From positions 17,579-81,578 of the forward strand of contig NZ_JAQUOY010000009.1 of assembly GCF_028716865.1 (NCBI RefSeq): a stretch of DNA of 64,000 nt. The letters run 5' to 3'. Position numbers and translations under genes: made by a program. The notes beneath the pieces were generated by a model. The model made no database searches. It was given only the letters and a program-made list of their open reading frames with translations, and had not been told where the DNA came from. Of the stretch, positions 47,786 to 56,324 are shown piece by piece. This stretch comes from Candidatus Methylomirabilis sp. GTDB taxonomy: Bacteria; Methylomirabilota; Methylomirabilia; Methylomirabilales; Methylomirabilaceae. The stretch's first letter is position 1, and each line of letters opens with the position of its first letter.

Positions 47786-50218
47786 CTAGAATGCCTCGTC
47801 AGAAGCGGCCCAAGCTTCCCGCTCCTTGGCCTTTTCCTTGTCGTAGATTGTCCACTCGCCTTCCTCAACAACGGCGGCCTCGCGGACCATCCGGGTGCCC
47901 CTCGACAGAATGAACCACATGAGAGGCAGAACACCGCCGAACAGGAAGATGGCGCCACCGATCGAGCGCAGCCAGGTCAGGGTGTGCCAAACTTCGTTCG
48001 TCACGAAGGTCTGCTGCCGACCATACCAGAACCCATACTGGAAGATGTGGGCCAGCTGATACAGACCAACCGGGAACATATCCATGAGCATCATCATCAC
48101 GATGCCAGCCTGCAGGGACCAGAACACACCCTTGATCAGCTTCTCATTCCAGGCAGAGCGCTGGAACAGGTGCTGGCAGGCAAACAGCATACCGGCAATG
48201 GCGATGTTACCCTTGACGCCGAACATGGCGCCATGGGCATGGTTGTTGGTGAGATAGGTGCCATGCTCGTAGTAATTGACGATCGGCAGGTTGATGAGCG
48301 AGCCCATCACGCCCGCGCCGAAGATGTTCCAGAAGTTGACGGCGAGGATGAACGTCCAGACGCCGTCCATCACGAAGCGCTGCTTGCCCTCGGCCAGATG
48401 CTCATGAGCCTTCATCCGCTCCGTTCGCATCTTCCAGGCATCCAGGGTGATCAGGAGCAGTGGCAATACCTGCATGGTGGAGAACACGCTACCCAGTGCG
48501 ATGATCCCTGTCGGCTTGGCGATCCAGTAGAAGTTGTGGGAGATCCCGATCAGGGCGGTGACGCAGAACATCATGACGGCCAGGAAGATAACCCGCTCGG
48601 CCATGGCCCGGTTCACCAGACCCATCTGCACCAGCATGTAGCCGACGATACAGGTGGTGAATACTTCGAAGGTCACCTCAACCCACATATGGATGTTCAT
48701 CCACCGCCAGTAATCGGAGATGGCGAAGTTCTGGGTCGGGGTCATGAACATCCCGAAGAACAGGAACAGCACCATGATCCCGCTGCCGTAGAACAGCCAA
48801 GCCGGCACGGACCAGAGGTTCTGGCTCGTGATCCAGGGCTTTACGGCGCGGAAGATGATGTAGACCCACAGACAGAACGAGGCCAGCATGAGGATATGCC
48901 AGAACCGGCCGAGCTCCAGGAACTCCCACCCCTGGCTCCCGAACCAGTAAGCCATATCGTCATTCAGCATGCCTGTGTGGCCGGCATAAATCCCGAACAG
49001 AGCGCCAGCGCCGACGAGAACACACAGCGCAAAGAGCAGGTTGATCAGGAAGCGCTGACCGTTTGGCACCTTTGAAATCCTGGGCAGGAAGAAGAGGGTA
49101 TAGCCGACCCAGGCCATGAAGAACCAGTAGATCTGGACGAGGGCATGATAGCTTCGGACGACGCTGAATGGGATAACGACTCCGAAGGCGCCCAGGATCG
49201 ATTCGCCAGGTCCACCACCGACGAAATCTTCTGCGCCCAGGATACCGGCCAGTACCTGCACCAGGAACAGGATCACAGCGAAGGCAAAGAACTTATAGGT
49301 CGCGCGCTGGGTCGGTCGAACATAGGCATCACCCTTGTTTTCCAGGTCGACCGTGGTGAGCGACCAATCGCGGCCGTTGAACGGCTCGCCAGGCAGAGAC
49401 TTCATCTCACCGTAGACGTACAGGACCAGCATGGTACCCGCGAACAGGACGAGAATCGAGAGGAAGCTCCAGATATACGTCGCGTACGTGGGGAGGTTGC
49501 CGGCCTCAGGATCATACGGCCAGTTGTGGGTATAGCTATAGATTGTACCCGGTCGATTGGCGCCGGCTACCCAGCCGCCCCAGAAGAAGTAGCCTGCCAA
49601 GGCCTTCAGGTCATCCGGGTTCTGGATGTAGCTCTTGATCCGACCCTTCTGGAACGCCTCGTCATAGGTCTGATCGGTGAACATCCTGGTGTAATGAGTG
49701 ACCAACTCATTGTATGCAAAAATCTGGGCGTCGTTCAGGCGGATTACACCGGCCGCCGCGTCATAGCCATTCTGATGAATCTCTCTCTTGACCTTTCCCG
49801 CGATCCCGTCCTTCTCGTCTTGAGTGGCGGGACGTCCCTGCTCTTTCTCGATCTGCAACTCATAGTACTTGCTCATTCCGACAAAGGTGCGATGCAGGGC
49901 ATCCGCGGTGAAATCCGGTCCGCGCTCTGCGCCATCACCCCAGAAGGATCCATAGAGCATCAGACCCTTCAGGTGGAATACTTGCTTTCCACGGTTCATT
50001 GACCACTCTGGGATCACCGTTTCCCCGGTGGACGAAACAAAATTAACCAGAGGGGGAGCGCCTGCATAGGTCCAGACGCCGAGAGCAATCAAGCCGATGA
50101 CGCTGATTGCAGTAACGATTGCAGCATGAAGCCACCAATATTTCTTAATTAGTAGTACTTGTGCGAACGTCCGCTGATTCTTTGCCTTAGCTGCGGTTTC
50201 ACCAGGGTTCGGACTCAT
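47786..50218 (-). CDS. nod: Putative nitric oxide dismutase (qNOR-like), copy 2
   Basis: 810 residues, close paralogue of the neighbouring nod. Same architecture: N-terminal helix, soluble region without CXXCH, then ~12-13 membrane helices. FeB region NIHMWVE (His510, Glu514) and GISHNFYW (His561, Asn562) show the His-to-Asn change; the proximal heme site NNHAHGAMFGVKGN is intact. The two proteins differ mainly in the N-terminal 170 residues and the C-terminal 100, while central blocks are identical even at synonymous sites. Start: ATG with CAGGAGG upstream. A conserved 50-residue ORF precedes it and a PAS-LuxR regulator lies further upstream. Expected product activity: 2 NO to N2 and O2 (established proposal for this clade). 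Confidence 0.9.
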   Translation of the reverse strand: MSPNPGETAAKAKNQRTFAQVLLIKKYWWLHAAIVTAISVIGLIALGVWTYAGAPPLVNFVSSTGETVIPEWSMNRGKQVFHLKGLMLYGSFWGDGAERGPDFTADALHRTFVGMSKYYELQIEKEQGRPATQDEKDGIAGKVKREIHQNGYDAAAGVIRLNDAQIFAYNELVTHYTRMFTDQTYDEAFQKGRIKSYIQNPDDLKALAGYFFWGGWVAGANRPGTIYSYTHNWPYDPEAGNLPTYATYIWSFLSILVLFAGTMLVLYVYGEMKSLPGEPFNGRDWSLTTVDLENKGDAYVRPTQRATYKFFAFAVILFLVQVLAGILGAEDFVGGGPGESILGAFGVVIPFSVVRSYHALVQIYWFFMAWVGYTLFFLPRISKVPNGQRFLINLLFALCVLVGAGALFGIYAGHTGMLNDDMAYWFGSQGWEFLELGRFWHILMLASFCLWVYIIFRAVKPWITSQNLWSVPAWLFYGSGIMVLFLFFGMFMTPTQNFAISDYWRWMNIHMWVEVTFEVFTTCIVGYMLVQMGLVNRAMAERVIFLAVMMFCVTALIGISHNFYWIAKPTGIIALGSVFSTMQVLPLLLITLDAWKMRTERMKAHEHLAEGKQRFVMDGVWTFILAVNFWNIFGAGVMGSLINLPIVNYYEHGTYLTNNHAHGAMFGVKGNIAIAGMLFACQHLFQRSAWNEKLIKGVFWSLQAGIVMMMLMDMFPVGLYQLAHIFQYGFWYGRQQTFVTNEVWHTLTWLRSIGGAIFLFGGVLPLMWFILSRGTRMVREAAVVEEGEWTIYDKEKAKEREAWAASDEAF

Positions 50219-50271
50219 TGTTTCCTCCTGTGGCTCTCCCTATTCCTTAGGTGGCCACTCTTGCATTGTTG

Positions 50272-50424
50272 TTACGGTGCCGTGTTTGTTGTCGTTGTTA
50301 CCACGGCCGTCGGGGGCGCTCGGGCTTCACTGGCGACTGGCAGGACACGAGTCTGGCGGCACACACCTAGGCGACCAGGTAATGACCCGTTGCTCTGCTT
50401 GTCGATCCGCATCACGAAGTTCAT
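50272..50424 (-). CDS. Conserved 50-residue small protein upstream of nod copy 2
   Basis: ATG at 50424 with AAAGGAGG about 8 nt upstream; stops 53 nt before nod. It begins MNFVMRIDKQSNGSLPGR and contains GVCRQT and ARAPPTAVVTTTT. It is homologous to the small ORF at 47230-47087 (shared MN, IDKQS.G, GR.G, RQT, RAPP.A.V.T). Conservation of the protein and of the strong Shine-Dalgarno at both loci supports real translation, cotranscribed with nod. Rich in basic and Thr/Pro residues, no membrane helix. The close coupling could also act as a translational leader for nod. Confidence 0.72.
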   Translation of the reverse strand: MNFVMRIDKQSNGSLPGRLGVCRQTRVLPVASEARAPPTAVVTTTTNTAP

Positions 50425-50470
50425 GGGGAACGCCTCCTTTGCGACTATATTGCGATCCCCGGTAGCCTTT

Positions 50471-50596
50471 GTAAATCCTGCGATTGAATGAGTGCGCGAT
50501 GCATATGCATTATTCTTATAATTATGAGTACTTTTATACTATCCCCATTCGGACACGTAAATCCTGCGATTGACTCAATATGGTGATGCATATACA
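50471..50596. repeat. Duplicated upstream motif before nod copy 2
   Basis: GTAAATCCTGCGATTGA occurs at 50471-50487 and again at 50557-50573, each followed after 10-11 nt by GATGCATAT. A related arrangement (AATCCTGCA, then GACTCAAT, then ATGCAAATGCAT) stands at 47292-47337 upstream of nod copy 1. These look like operator sites for a shared regulator. Confidence 0.6.
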
Positions 50597-50660
50597 CTAG
50601 TACCTAATCACTCAAGCCGGGTTTGAGGTAGAACGTGCATAAAACGGGGTTTCTGCACAA

Positions 50661-51548
50661 TCAGGCTGCCCTGGGGGGTTCCTTCGTGGCCCCATGGGCA
50701 GATCCAGCATCCGCGCGAGTCGTGGGCTCTCGCCGCGCAATCTCGTTTACGTAGGCCACGGCCTCGAGCCGTGAGTGAACCTTGAGCTTGCTGAAGATGT
50801 TCTGGATATGGTTCCTCACCGTAGTTTTACTAATGAAAAGCTGTTCTGCTATGGCCGCCGTAGTTGCGCCGGTCCGCATCAGAGTGACGACCTGCAACTC
50901 CCGTCGAGTGAGTTCACCAATAGTGGGCACGGCCTCCTCGCTCGTCGCGAGTTGAGTTTGAGCCAGTTGTTGGCGAACGAGCACCTCAAGCTGATGTGCC
51001 GCAGTGACATCGCGGAAAAGATGGACAACCGTCGGGGGCTGGTTGTCGTCACAGGGAAGGGCAACACAGCTCACGTCGATCCACAGCGGTTTGCCCGTCC
51101 TCGTCCGAGTAGCCATCTCAAAATGCTGGATCAGGTCTCCGCGGCTCAACGACATCTTAAGTGGGCAGGGCCACTGGCAGAGCTGATTGCCGTTGCTGTC
51201 ACGGCCGTTGAAGAATTCACGGCACTCCTGCCCAACGACTTGTTGTGCGGAAGCTTCCAGGATGGTTTCAGCGGCCTGGTTGCAAAATAAAATCTCCCCC
51301 GACGGCGCACTTACAAATACGCCATCGGCCGTCTCCGCAAAAAGCTTAAAGGCAGCCTCCCGTGGTTCGACAGGCTGCATGTTTCCCGGCTCGCTTCGCG
51401 AACCCTTTTCATCAATCACAGGCCGATGCTCGTTCTCCTCATCGGCACTACGGGCGACTACTTCACCTGCACGGACTCCGCCGTCCTGCCGCTGGCTTAT
51501 CCGCCGGGCTCGCACCAAACGCTTCGATCCGCTGCCTGGACGCGCCAT
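50661..51548 (-). CDS. PAS-domain LuxR-family transcriptional regulator
   Basis: 295 residues if begun at 51548; an ATG at 51380 (MQPVEPREAAF) would drop a poorly conserved N-terminus. A PAS domain (~65-185: AFKLFAETADGVFVSAPSGEILFCNQAAETIL...RTGKPLWIDVSCVAL) includes the Cys pattern C-REFFNGRDSNGNQLCQWPC, possibly redox- or metal-sensing. The C-terminal LuxR helix-turn-helix (~215-275) reads LTRRELQVVTLMRTGATTAAIAEQLFISKTTVRNHIQNIFSKLKVHSRLEAVAYV. It is transcribed toward nod copy 2 with about 240 nt between its stop and that gene's small ORF, so it is the best local candidate for nod regulation. Confidence 0.85.
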   Translation of the reverse strand: MARPGSGSKRLVRARRISQRQDGGVRAGEVVARSADEENEHRPVIDEKGSRSEPGNMQPVEPREAAFKLFAETADGVFVSAPSGEILFCNQAAETILEASAQQVVGQECREFFNGRDSNGNQLCQWPCPLKMSLSRGDLIQHFEMATRTRTGKPLWIDVSCVALPCDDNQPPTVVHLFRDVTAAHQLEVLVRQQLAQTQLATSEEAVPTIGELTRRELQVVTLMRTGATTAAIAEQLFISKTTVRNHIQNIFSKLKVHSRLEAVAYVNEIARREPTTRADAGSAHGATKEPPRAA

Positions 51549-51696
51549 AGTTTTAATGTACAGTCCTCAGTGAGACCTGTCAAGCCGAAAAACGATGGAG
51601 GAAGAATGCCAAATTTACGCCTTCGGTCCTTGTTCCGCTCCCCGGCACCCACGCTGTGTCCGGAGGCTCACCACTTGTAAAAGCAGGATATAGGGT

Positions 51697-54009
51697 TTAA
51701 GGACTAGGGAAGGTCAGGACGTTGTTTCCCTCGCGCCGCCGTCTACCCTCTATACCCTCCCTTTGCCCTATCCTTATACTGTACTGCGTGCGATAGCGGT
51801 AATAGCTTCCGAGGACCCGCTTGACATACGCTCTCGTCTCCGTGAACGGGATCTCTTCAATGAACTCGTCATCCGTGCGATTCTCCAACCGTCCCAACCA
51901 GCGGCGTACTTGATTTGGCCCAGCATTGTACGCGGCTAAGGCCCTGGCCCAGTTGCCCTTGAACTCCTCGATCATCATCGCCAGGTAGCGAGTGCCAAGC
52001 GCAATATTATTAACCGGTACGTCGAGCTTCGTCGGATCTCCAGAGCCGCCTGTCGCATTCACGAGGTGATTGGCGGTCGTGGGGAGCAGTTGCATCAGGC
52101 CTACAGCCCCGGAAGACGACACGACCCGCTCGCCAAACCCGCTCTCCTCCCGAATCAGTGCCACAACCAGGTACGGATCAAGGGTATATCGAGCGCTCTG
52201 CTCCTGTACCAGCCCCCAATACCCGAGCGGGTAGAGGAACTCCCAATACCTCTGCACAGGCTCTGCTGGTCGACTGCGCGCGTACAGCGGACGAAAAAGG
52301 TGTTTTGCAATCCACACACTCTTTTCGAGATAACCCAAGTCGAGCAAAGCGCTACAGGCCTCATATAAGAGTCCGCGGTCTGAAGCATTTCGCCCGGCAA
52401 GGGCCAAGAACTCCTCTGAGGCCTCCTCCCGCAAGTTCAGTTCCTTGAGCAGCCTGGCTTTCGCCACCTCGGGGGCGTTCGGGGCTGGCAGCGGATCTTT
52501 TGGTCTCAAACCTGCCCCGAGTCGAGCCGAGGGGTCGGCCACCCCTTCGGCTGAACTCATGGTAGGTTTCGTCGAGGCGGGCGTGAGGACACGCGCAGTT
52601 TTTGGCTCCAGCGTCTTCAGGCGCAGGCGCGCCTGTTCGGCATAATAGTCCTCGTCGCTGTGGGTACTGAGCAGCCCTCTGTATGCCGCTACCGCCTTCT
52701 CTCTTTTTTTCAGACCTTCAAGGACCCGTCCCTGCCAATAGAGGGCTTGTGCCTGAAACCGCGAGTTTGACGTACTCTTCGCGTACAGTCGTCGCAGATC
52801 AGCAAGCGCCTCCGTGAGTGCCGACTGCCGATAATGGATCCAGGATCGAGTCCAAAGGGCGACATCGGCAAACCGGCTGGAGGGATAGTCCCTGAGGAGC
52901 CGGTTCAGAGCCAAGACTGCCCGCTTCGGTTTGCCGTCGTCGTTGTACTGGAGCGCCATCAGGTAGAGTGACTCGGCCGTAAAGGGGCTGTTCGGATAGG
53001 CGTGGACCAGGCGGGTCCACGTCGTGATGGCCTGTTCGCGGTCGTCTGTTCGAGCATAGCTTCGCCCGATCCAGTACAGCGCTTCCGCAGAATGAACGGA
53101 GTGGTTCTGACCCAGGGGCGACAGGAGACTGATGGCCCGACTGTAGTCCCGGCGTTGAAAGCAACTGATGCCGCTCCACAACCTCGCGCGGGAGGCAAAA
53201 CTGTCCCGAGCTCCGTCGAAGGGGGGCAAGTCATCGCTCAAGAAAGGCGTGAATGCGGTAACTGCCTGGGCGTACTGGCCGCTACGGTACAGGCTGAGCG
53301 CTCGCTCGAACTGCTCATCAAGGGTGAAGGGTGGTGCCTCCGCCATCGTGGTCAGGAGTTCGCCGGCTCGAACCGCCTCTCGACTCGCCGGCCACTTGAG
53401 CCACAGCTCGCGCAACAGCGCTTCGGCCTCCTGTCGTTTATCCGCCTTAACGGCAATCTCTGCAAGCGCGAGCAGCGCCTCTCGCCTCCTCGCTTCGCCC
53501 GAGGCGCGAGACAGGTAATCCCGGTAGGCCTCCTCAGCCTGCGTGAGCAGATTAGCGTCGACATAGAGCCTTGCGCGCTCTTGTCGAGCCCGCTCGACGA
53601 GCAGACTTTCCGGGTACTCGTGAAGCAGGCGCGACAATGCAGTCAGCGCCCGAGGGTGCAGACCAAGAGCATGGTAGGCAGAAGCGGCGTAATACAGGGC
53701 ATAGTCACCAAGCAGAGGCACCTGCGTTGCGGCCACCTCCAATGTGTCGGCGGCCTCCTGCCACTGCTTCTGTCGGTACAGCACCACGCCCAGGAGGAAG
53801 TTGGCCTCGTTCGCCCTGGAGAAGCCCTGCCGATGGCGTATCTCATCAAACAGGGGCCCCGCCCCTACGTAATCCTGCGTCCCGAGGCGCGCCAGCGCCT
53901 CCTGCCACAGGGGCGCATCAGACCCCTCAGAGGCGGTGGCAGGCAGCGGCGCCAGCAACAGCAGCCCCGTCAGACCCACCATCGTGACGCAGGCCCAGAC
54001 GAGTCTCAC
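51697..54009 (-). CDS. Soluble lytic murein transglycosylase (Slt family) with TPR-like helical domain
   Basis: About 770 residues from the GTG at 54009, which opens a signal peptide (MVGLTGLLLLAPLPATA). The long helical TPR-like region (~30-560) is followed by the SLT catalytic domain (~600-740): LDPYLVVALIREESGFGERVVSSSGAVGLMQLLPTTA with the catalytic Glu, NIALGTRYLAMM and ALAAYNAGPNQVRRWLGR. It cleaves peptidoglycan to 1,6-anhydro products in the periplasm. The open frame continues 46 codons further upstream, but that part is an mtnA remnant in another reading. The GTGA overlap with the old mtnA stop shows the genes were once translationally coupled. Confidence 0.88.
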   Translation of the reverse strand: MRLVWACVTMVGLTGLLLLAPLPATASEGSDAPLWQEALARLGTQDYVGAGPLFDEIRHRQGFSRANEANFLLGVVLYRQKQWQEAADTLEVAATQVPLLGDYALYYAASAYHALGLHPRALTALSRLLHEYPESLLVERARQERARLYVDANLLTQAEEAYRDYLSRASGEARRREALLALAEIAVKADKRQEAEALLRELWLKWPASREAVRAGELLTTMAEAPPFTLDEQFERALSLYRSGQYAQAVTAFTPFLSDDLPPFDGARDSFASRARLWSGISCFQRRDYSRAISLLSPLGQNHSVHSAEALYWIGRSYARTDDREQAITTWTRLVHAYPNSPFTAESLYLMALQYNDDGKPKRAVLALNRLLRDYPSSRFADVALWTRSWIHYRQSALTEALADLRRLYAKSTSNSRFQAQALYWQGRVLEGLKKREKAVAAYRGLLSTHSDEDYYAEQARLRLKTLEPKTARVLTPASTKPTMSSAEGVADPSARLGAGLRPKDPLPAPNAPEVAKARLLKELNLREEASEEFLALAGRNASDRGLLYEACSALLDLGYLEKSVWIAKHLFRPLYARSRPAEPVQRYWEFLYPLGYWGLVQEQSARYTLDPYLVVALIREESGFGERVVSSSGAVGLMQLLPTTANHLVNATGGSGDPTKLDVPVNNIALGTRYLAMMIEEFKGNWARALAAYNAGPNQVRRWLGRLENRTDDEFIEEIPFTETRAYVKRVLGSYYRYRTQYSIRIGQREGIEGRRRREGNNVLTFPSP

Positions 54010-54147
54010 GGGGCCTCGACCAGCGCGGCCAGGCCCGCGTCGTAGGGCGGCCGGACGACCCCCCAAGATCATGAGATCGACTAGCAACCGGTGCTGATCC
54101 AGGCGCCGGATGCTGCCCACGGGCATCCATTCAATGGTCTGAAACAT
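54006..54147 (-). pseudogene. mtnA: Internally deleted mtnA remnant
   Basis: Starting at 54147 the first ~23 codons read MFQTIEWMPVGSIRRLDQHRLL, matching the MtnA N-terminus of the intact gene ([17 protein letters not shown]). Then, in a different frame, VRPPYDAGLAALVEAP with a stop matches the intact C-terminus ([16 protein letters not shown]). About 900 nt of the middle of the gene are missing. Transcription would run on into the transglycosylase. Confidence 0.75.
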
Positions 54148-54280
54148 CGTGCATCGTTCCCGCTGTCACGACCCGCCGCCCTCGGCCCTCCCGAGGGGTG
54201 TCGCGTCGCTCGTAGACTACCACTGCGGCGGCGGCCCTTCAACTGAAATGTGCCCTCCCCGGGCCGGCTGAAGAAAACTC

Positions 54281-54310
54281 TTGACAGGGCGGTCCGGACC
54301 GAGCGATAGT
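54281..54310 (+). promoter_or_regulatory. Sigma-70-type promoter of the porin gene
   Basis: TTGACA (54281-54286), an 18-nt spacer and GATAGT (54305-54310), about 180 nt upstream of the porin start. Perfect -35, 4 of 6 at -10. Confidence 0.55.
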
Positions 54311-54491
54311 AGCGCCCGATGTAACAGGAGGTTTAGGTCCTGCTGCAGGTTCCCTCGGAGGTTTGGAAGTCCGCGTACGCCAGGCAAGAGATCATCCGAT
54401 CAGGGCGGGGGCAGTTGAACGCCCCGCATCAACAAAGCGCTCCGCACTCGGGAGCGCGGTGATTAACCTAAGACGCAGAGGGAGGAGGATC

Positions 54492-56042
54492 ATGGCTCAA
54501 AGAAAGTCGTGGGTTCGTGGTGTCGTCTTGGGCAGCGCCTTGCTGCTCGCCCCGGTGGGGGCGTGGGCCGACAAGCTCACAGAGCTCGAGCAGGCCTTTG
54601 AGACGCAGCAGAAGTCGCTGCAGCAGTTGCAACAGGAGATGAACCGGCTGCGGCAAGACCGGACCGCGCAACAGACAGAGATTGACCGGCGCGTGATGGA
54701 GGTGGAGAAGAAGGCTGCCGAGGCCGCAGCCTCGTCCCTGCTCACTGGGTATGAGCCCGGGAAAGGGTTCTTCCTGAAGTCCGCCGATGACCAGTTCCGA
54801 CTGAACCTTGGCGGGTATATCCAGACGTGGATGCAAGTTGAAGGGTCGCGAAGGGAAGCAGAATACGATGGATTCGTGGCAGCCGGGAAGGCACGGCACA
54901 CCCCGAGCACCTTTAAGCAGCGTCGCACCCGGATCATCCTGAGCGGCCAGCTTTACAAAGACTTTAACTTCCACATCGAGCCGGAGCTCTCCTTCGGCGC
55001 AACTGGACCTAACAACAGCGCCGGTGCCGCTACCGATAACAGTAATGGCGGCGGTGCGCGACTCGAAGCAGGATGGGCCAGCTACACCTATGCTCCTTGG
55101 GCAAAGGTGAAGGTCGGACAGTTCAGGGATATGTTCAGCCTCGAGATGATCACCGCCTCTCAGGACCTGGACTTCGCTGAGCGGTCGGTCGCCACCAGGG
55201 CGCTTGCCCCTGACCTGCAGCTAGGTCTCCAACTCTCGGGCAATGTGAAACTTGCCAACGTGCTACCTGTCTTCTATAGCGCGGGCGTCTTCAACGGCTG
55301 CGGTCGTATCGACCAGTGTAAAGGCGGCATTGACAATGACGGCGACAAAGAGGTTCTCGGTCGTTTTGCCTTTGCGCCCCCGATGCCCTTCGGGAATCTC
55401 ACCATCGGCCTGAACGCCGATTACCGCACCTTCCGGATAGTAAAGAATAGTGGCGCGACCGATGTCAACGGCGTGACGACGCCTGTTGTCGGCACCTCGT
55501 TTCACCGCTTCAACCCGGTGGGTCCGACCGGAGTCGCACTGGCAGGCAACGGTGTCGGCGGGACCCAGAACGGCTTCCTGATCAACGGTAACCGTGTCAC
55601 CGGCGGCGGCGATTTCGCGTTCGACTTCTACCCGTTCCTCGTCAAGGGTGAGTACCTCTACGCCACCCAGGAGCGCGACGCGTTAGGCGCCGGCGGCAGC
55701 AATCTCGATAACCTTATCATGCAGGGCGGCTATGGAACGGTCGGCTACTGGATCTTCGGTAACAAGCGCAGTGGCCTGCTGGCCATCGGTCGCTACGAGC
55801 ACTTCCGCGTCGATGACCGCTCTGGCGCATTCAATGCGGCCGCGGGTACTAGCGAGAAGCCGATGGAGATGCGTTCCGGCACCGCCGGCCTGAACTGGTA
55901 TGTTAACCCCAGCGTTCGGGTGCGGGCCAACTACATTGCCACCAGCCTCAGTCCACGTGAGAATATGACCGGGCTGAGCAATGCCACCTCAGATAGCAAG
56001 GTTGCTCATCAAGGGATCGCCGAGTTGCAACTCTTGTTCTAA
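54492..56042 (+). CDS. Outer-membrane porin (phosphate-selective porin O/P family-like)
   Basis: 516 residues from the ATG at 54492 (GGAGGAGGATC). A signal peptide ends ...GAWA (about residue 24). An N-terminal coiled coil (LEQAFETQQKSLQQLQQEMNRLRQDRTAQQ) is followed by a ~400-residue barrel with RLNLGGYIQTWMQVEG, FKQRRTRIILSGQLYKDFNFHIEPE and FDFYPFLVKGEYLYATQE, typical of OprO/OprP-type porins. It ends ...GIAELQLLF with a terminal Phe. An anion or general porin; the phosphate selectivity of the family is not confirmed by sequence. Followed by a strong hairpin. Confidence 0.82.
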   Translation: MAQRKSWVRGVVLGSALLLAPVGAWADKLTELEQAFETQQKSLQQLQQEMNRLRQDRTAQQTEIDRRVMEVEKKAAEAAASSLLTGYEPGKGFFLKSADDQFRLNLGGYIQTWMQVEGSRREAEYDGFVAAGKARHTPSTFKQRRTRIILSGQLYKDFNFHIEPELSFGATGPNNSAGAATDNSNGGGARLEAGWASYTYAPWAKVKVGQFRDMFSLEMITASQDLDFAERSVATRALAPDLQLGLQLSGNVKLANVLPVFYSAGVFNGCGRIDQCKGGIDNDGDKEVLGRFAFAPPMPFGNLTIGLNADYRTFRIVKNSGATDVNGVTTPVVGTSFHRFNPVGPTGVALAGNGVGGTQNGFLINGNRVTGGGDFAFDFYPFLVKGEYLYATQERDALGAGGSNLDNLIMQGGYGTVGYWIFGNKRSGLLAIGRYEHFRVDDRSGAFNAAAGTSEKPMEMRSGTAGLNWYVNPSVRVRANYIATSLSPRENMTGLSNATSDSKVAHQGIAELQLLF

Positions 56043-56064
56043 TCGGGTCATTGAGGCAGGGTTC

Positions 56065-56101
56065 GGCCGAAGCTCACCAACGTACCTGGTGAGCTTCGGC
56101 C
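56065..56101 (+). terminator. Hairpin after the porin gene
   Basis: 15-bp perfect stem (GGCCGAAGCTCACCA / TGGTGAGCTTCGGCC) and 7-nt loop, 23 nt past the stop. No T-run follows. Confidence 0.7.
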
Positions 56102-56324
56102 CTCCTGCTTGAGGGCTCACGATACTTATCAAGCTTCTGATTCTCTCCGCAGTATACCCTATGCCTGAGATGACCGTGTGCCGCTTCTCTTGCTGGTCGT
56201 GGTAATCGCTTCCCTGAGCCCTCACATGCCTCGACGTGACCGCCACTACTCGATACTTTCTTCAAGAGCGAGAACACTTGACACTTTACTTAACAGTCTC
56301 AGTTGAATAAGGGAGGGTAGCTTC

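Noticed and set aside
45317..49075. Plus-strand frames of 287 and 363 codons opposite the nod genes
   Set aside because: Antisense to clear Nod coding sequence; the similarity between the two only reflects nod paralogy.
44570..50218. Calling the two genes ordinary quinol NO reductases (norZ)
   Set aside because: The third FeB His is Asn in both and the quinol segment is atypical, matching the proposed dismutases instead.
54010..54147. 46-codon N-terminal extension of the transglycosylase
   Set aside because: It is mtnA remnant sequence; the signal peptide begins at the GTG at 54009.
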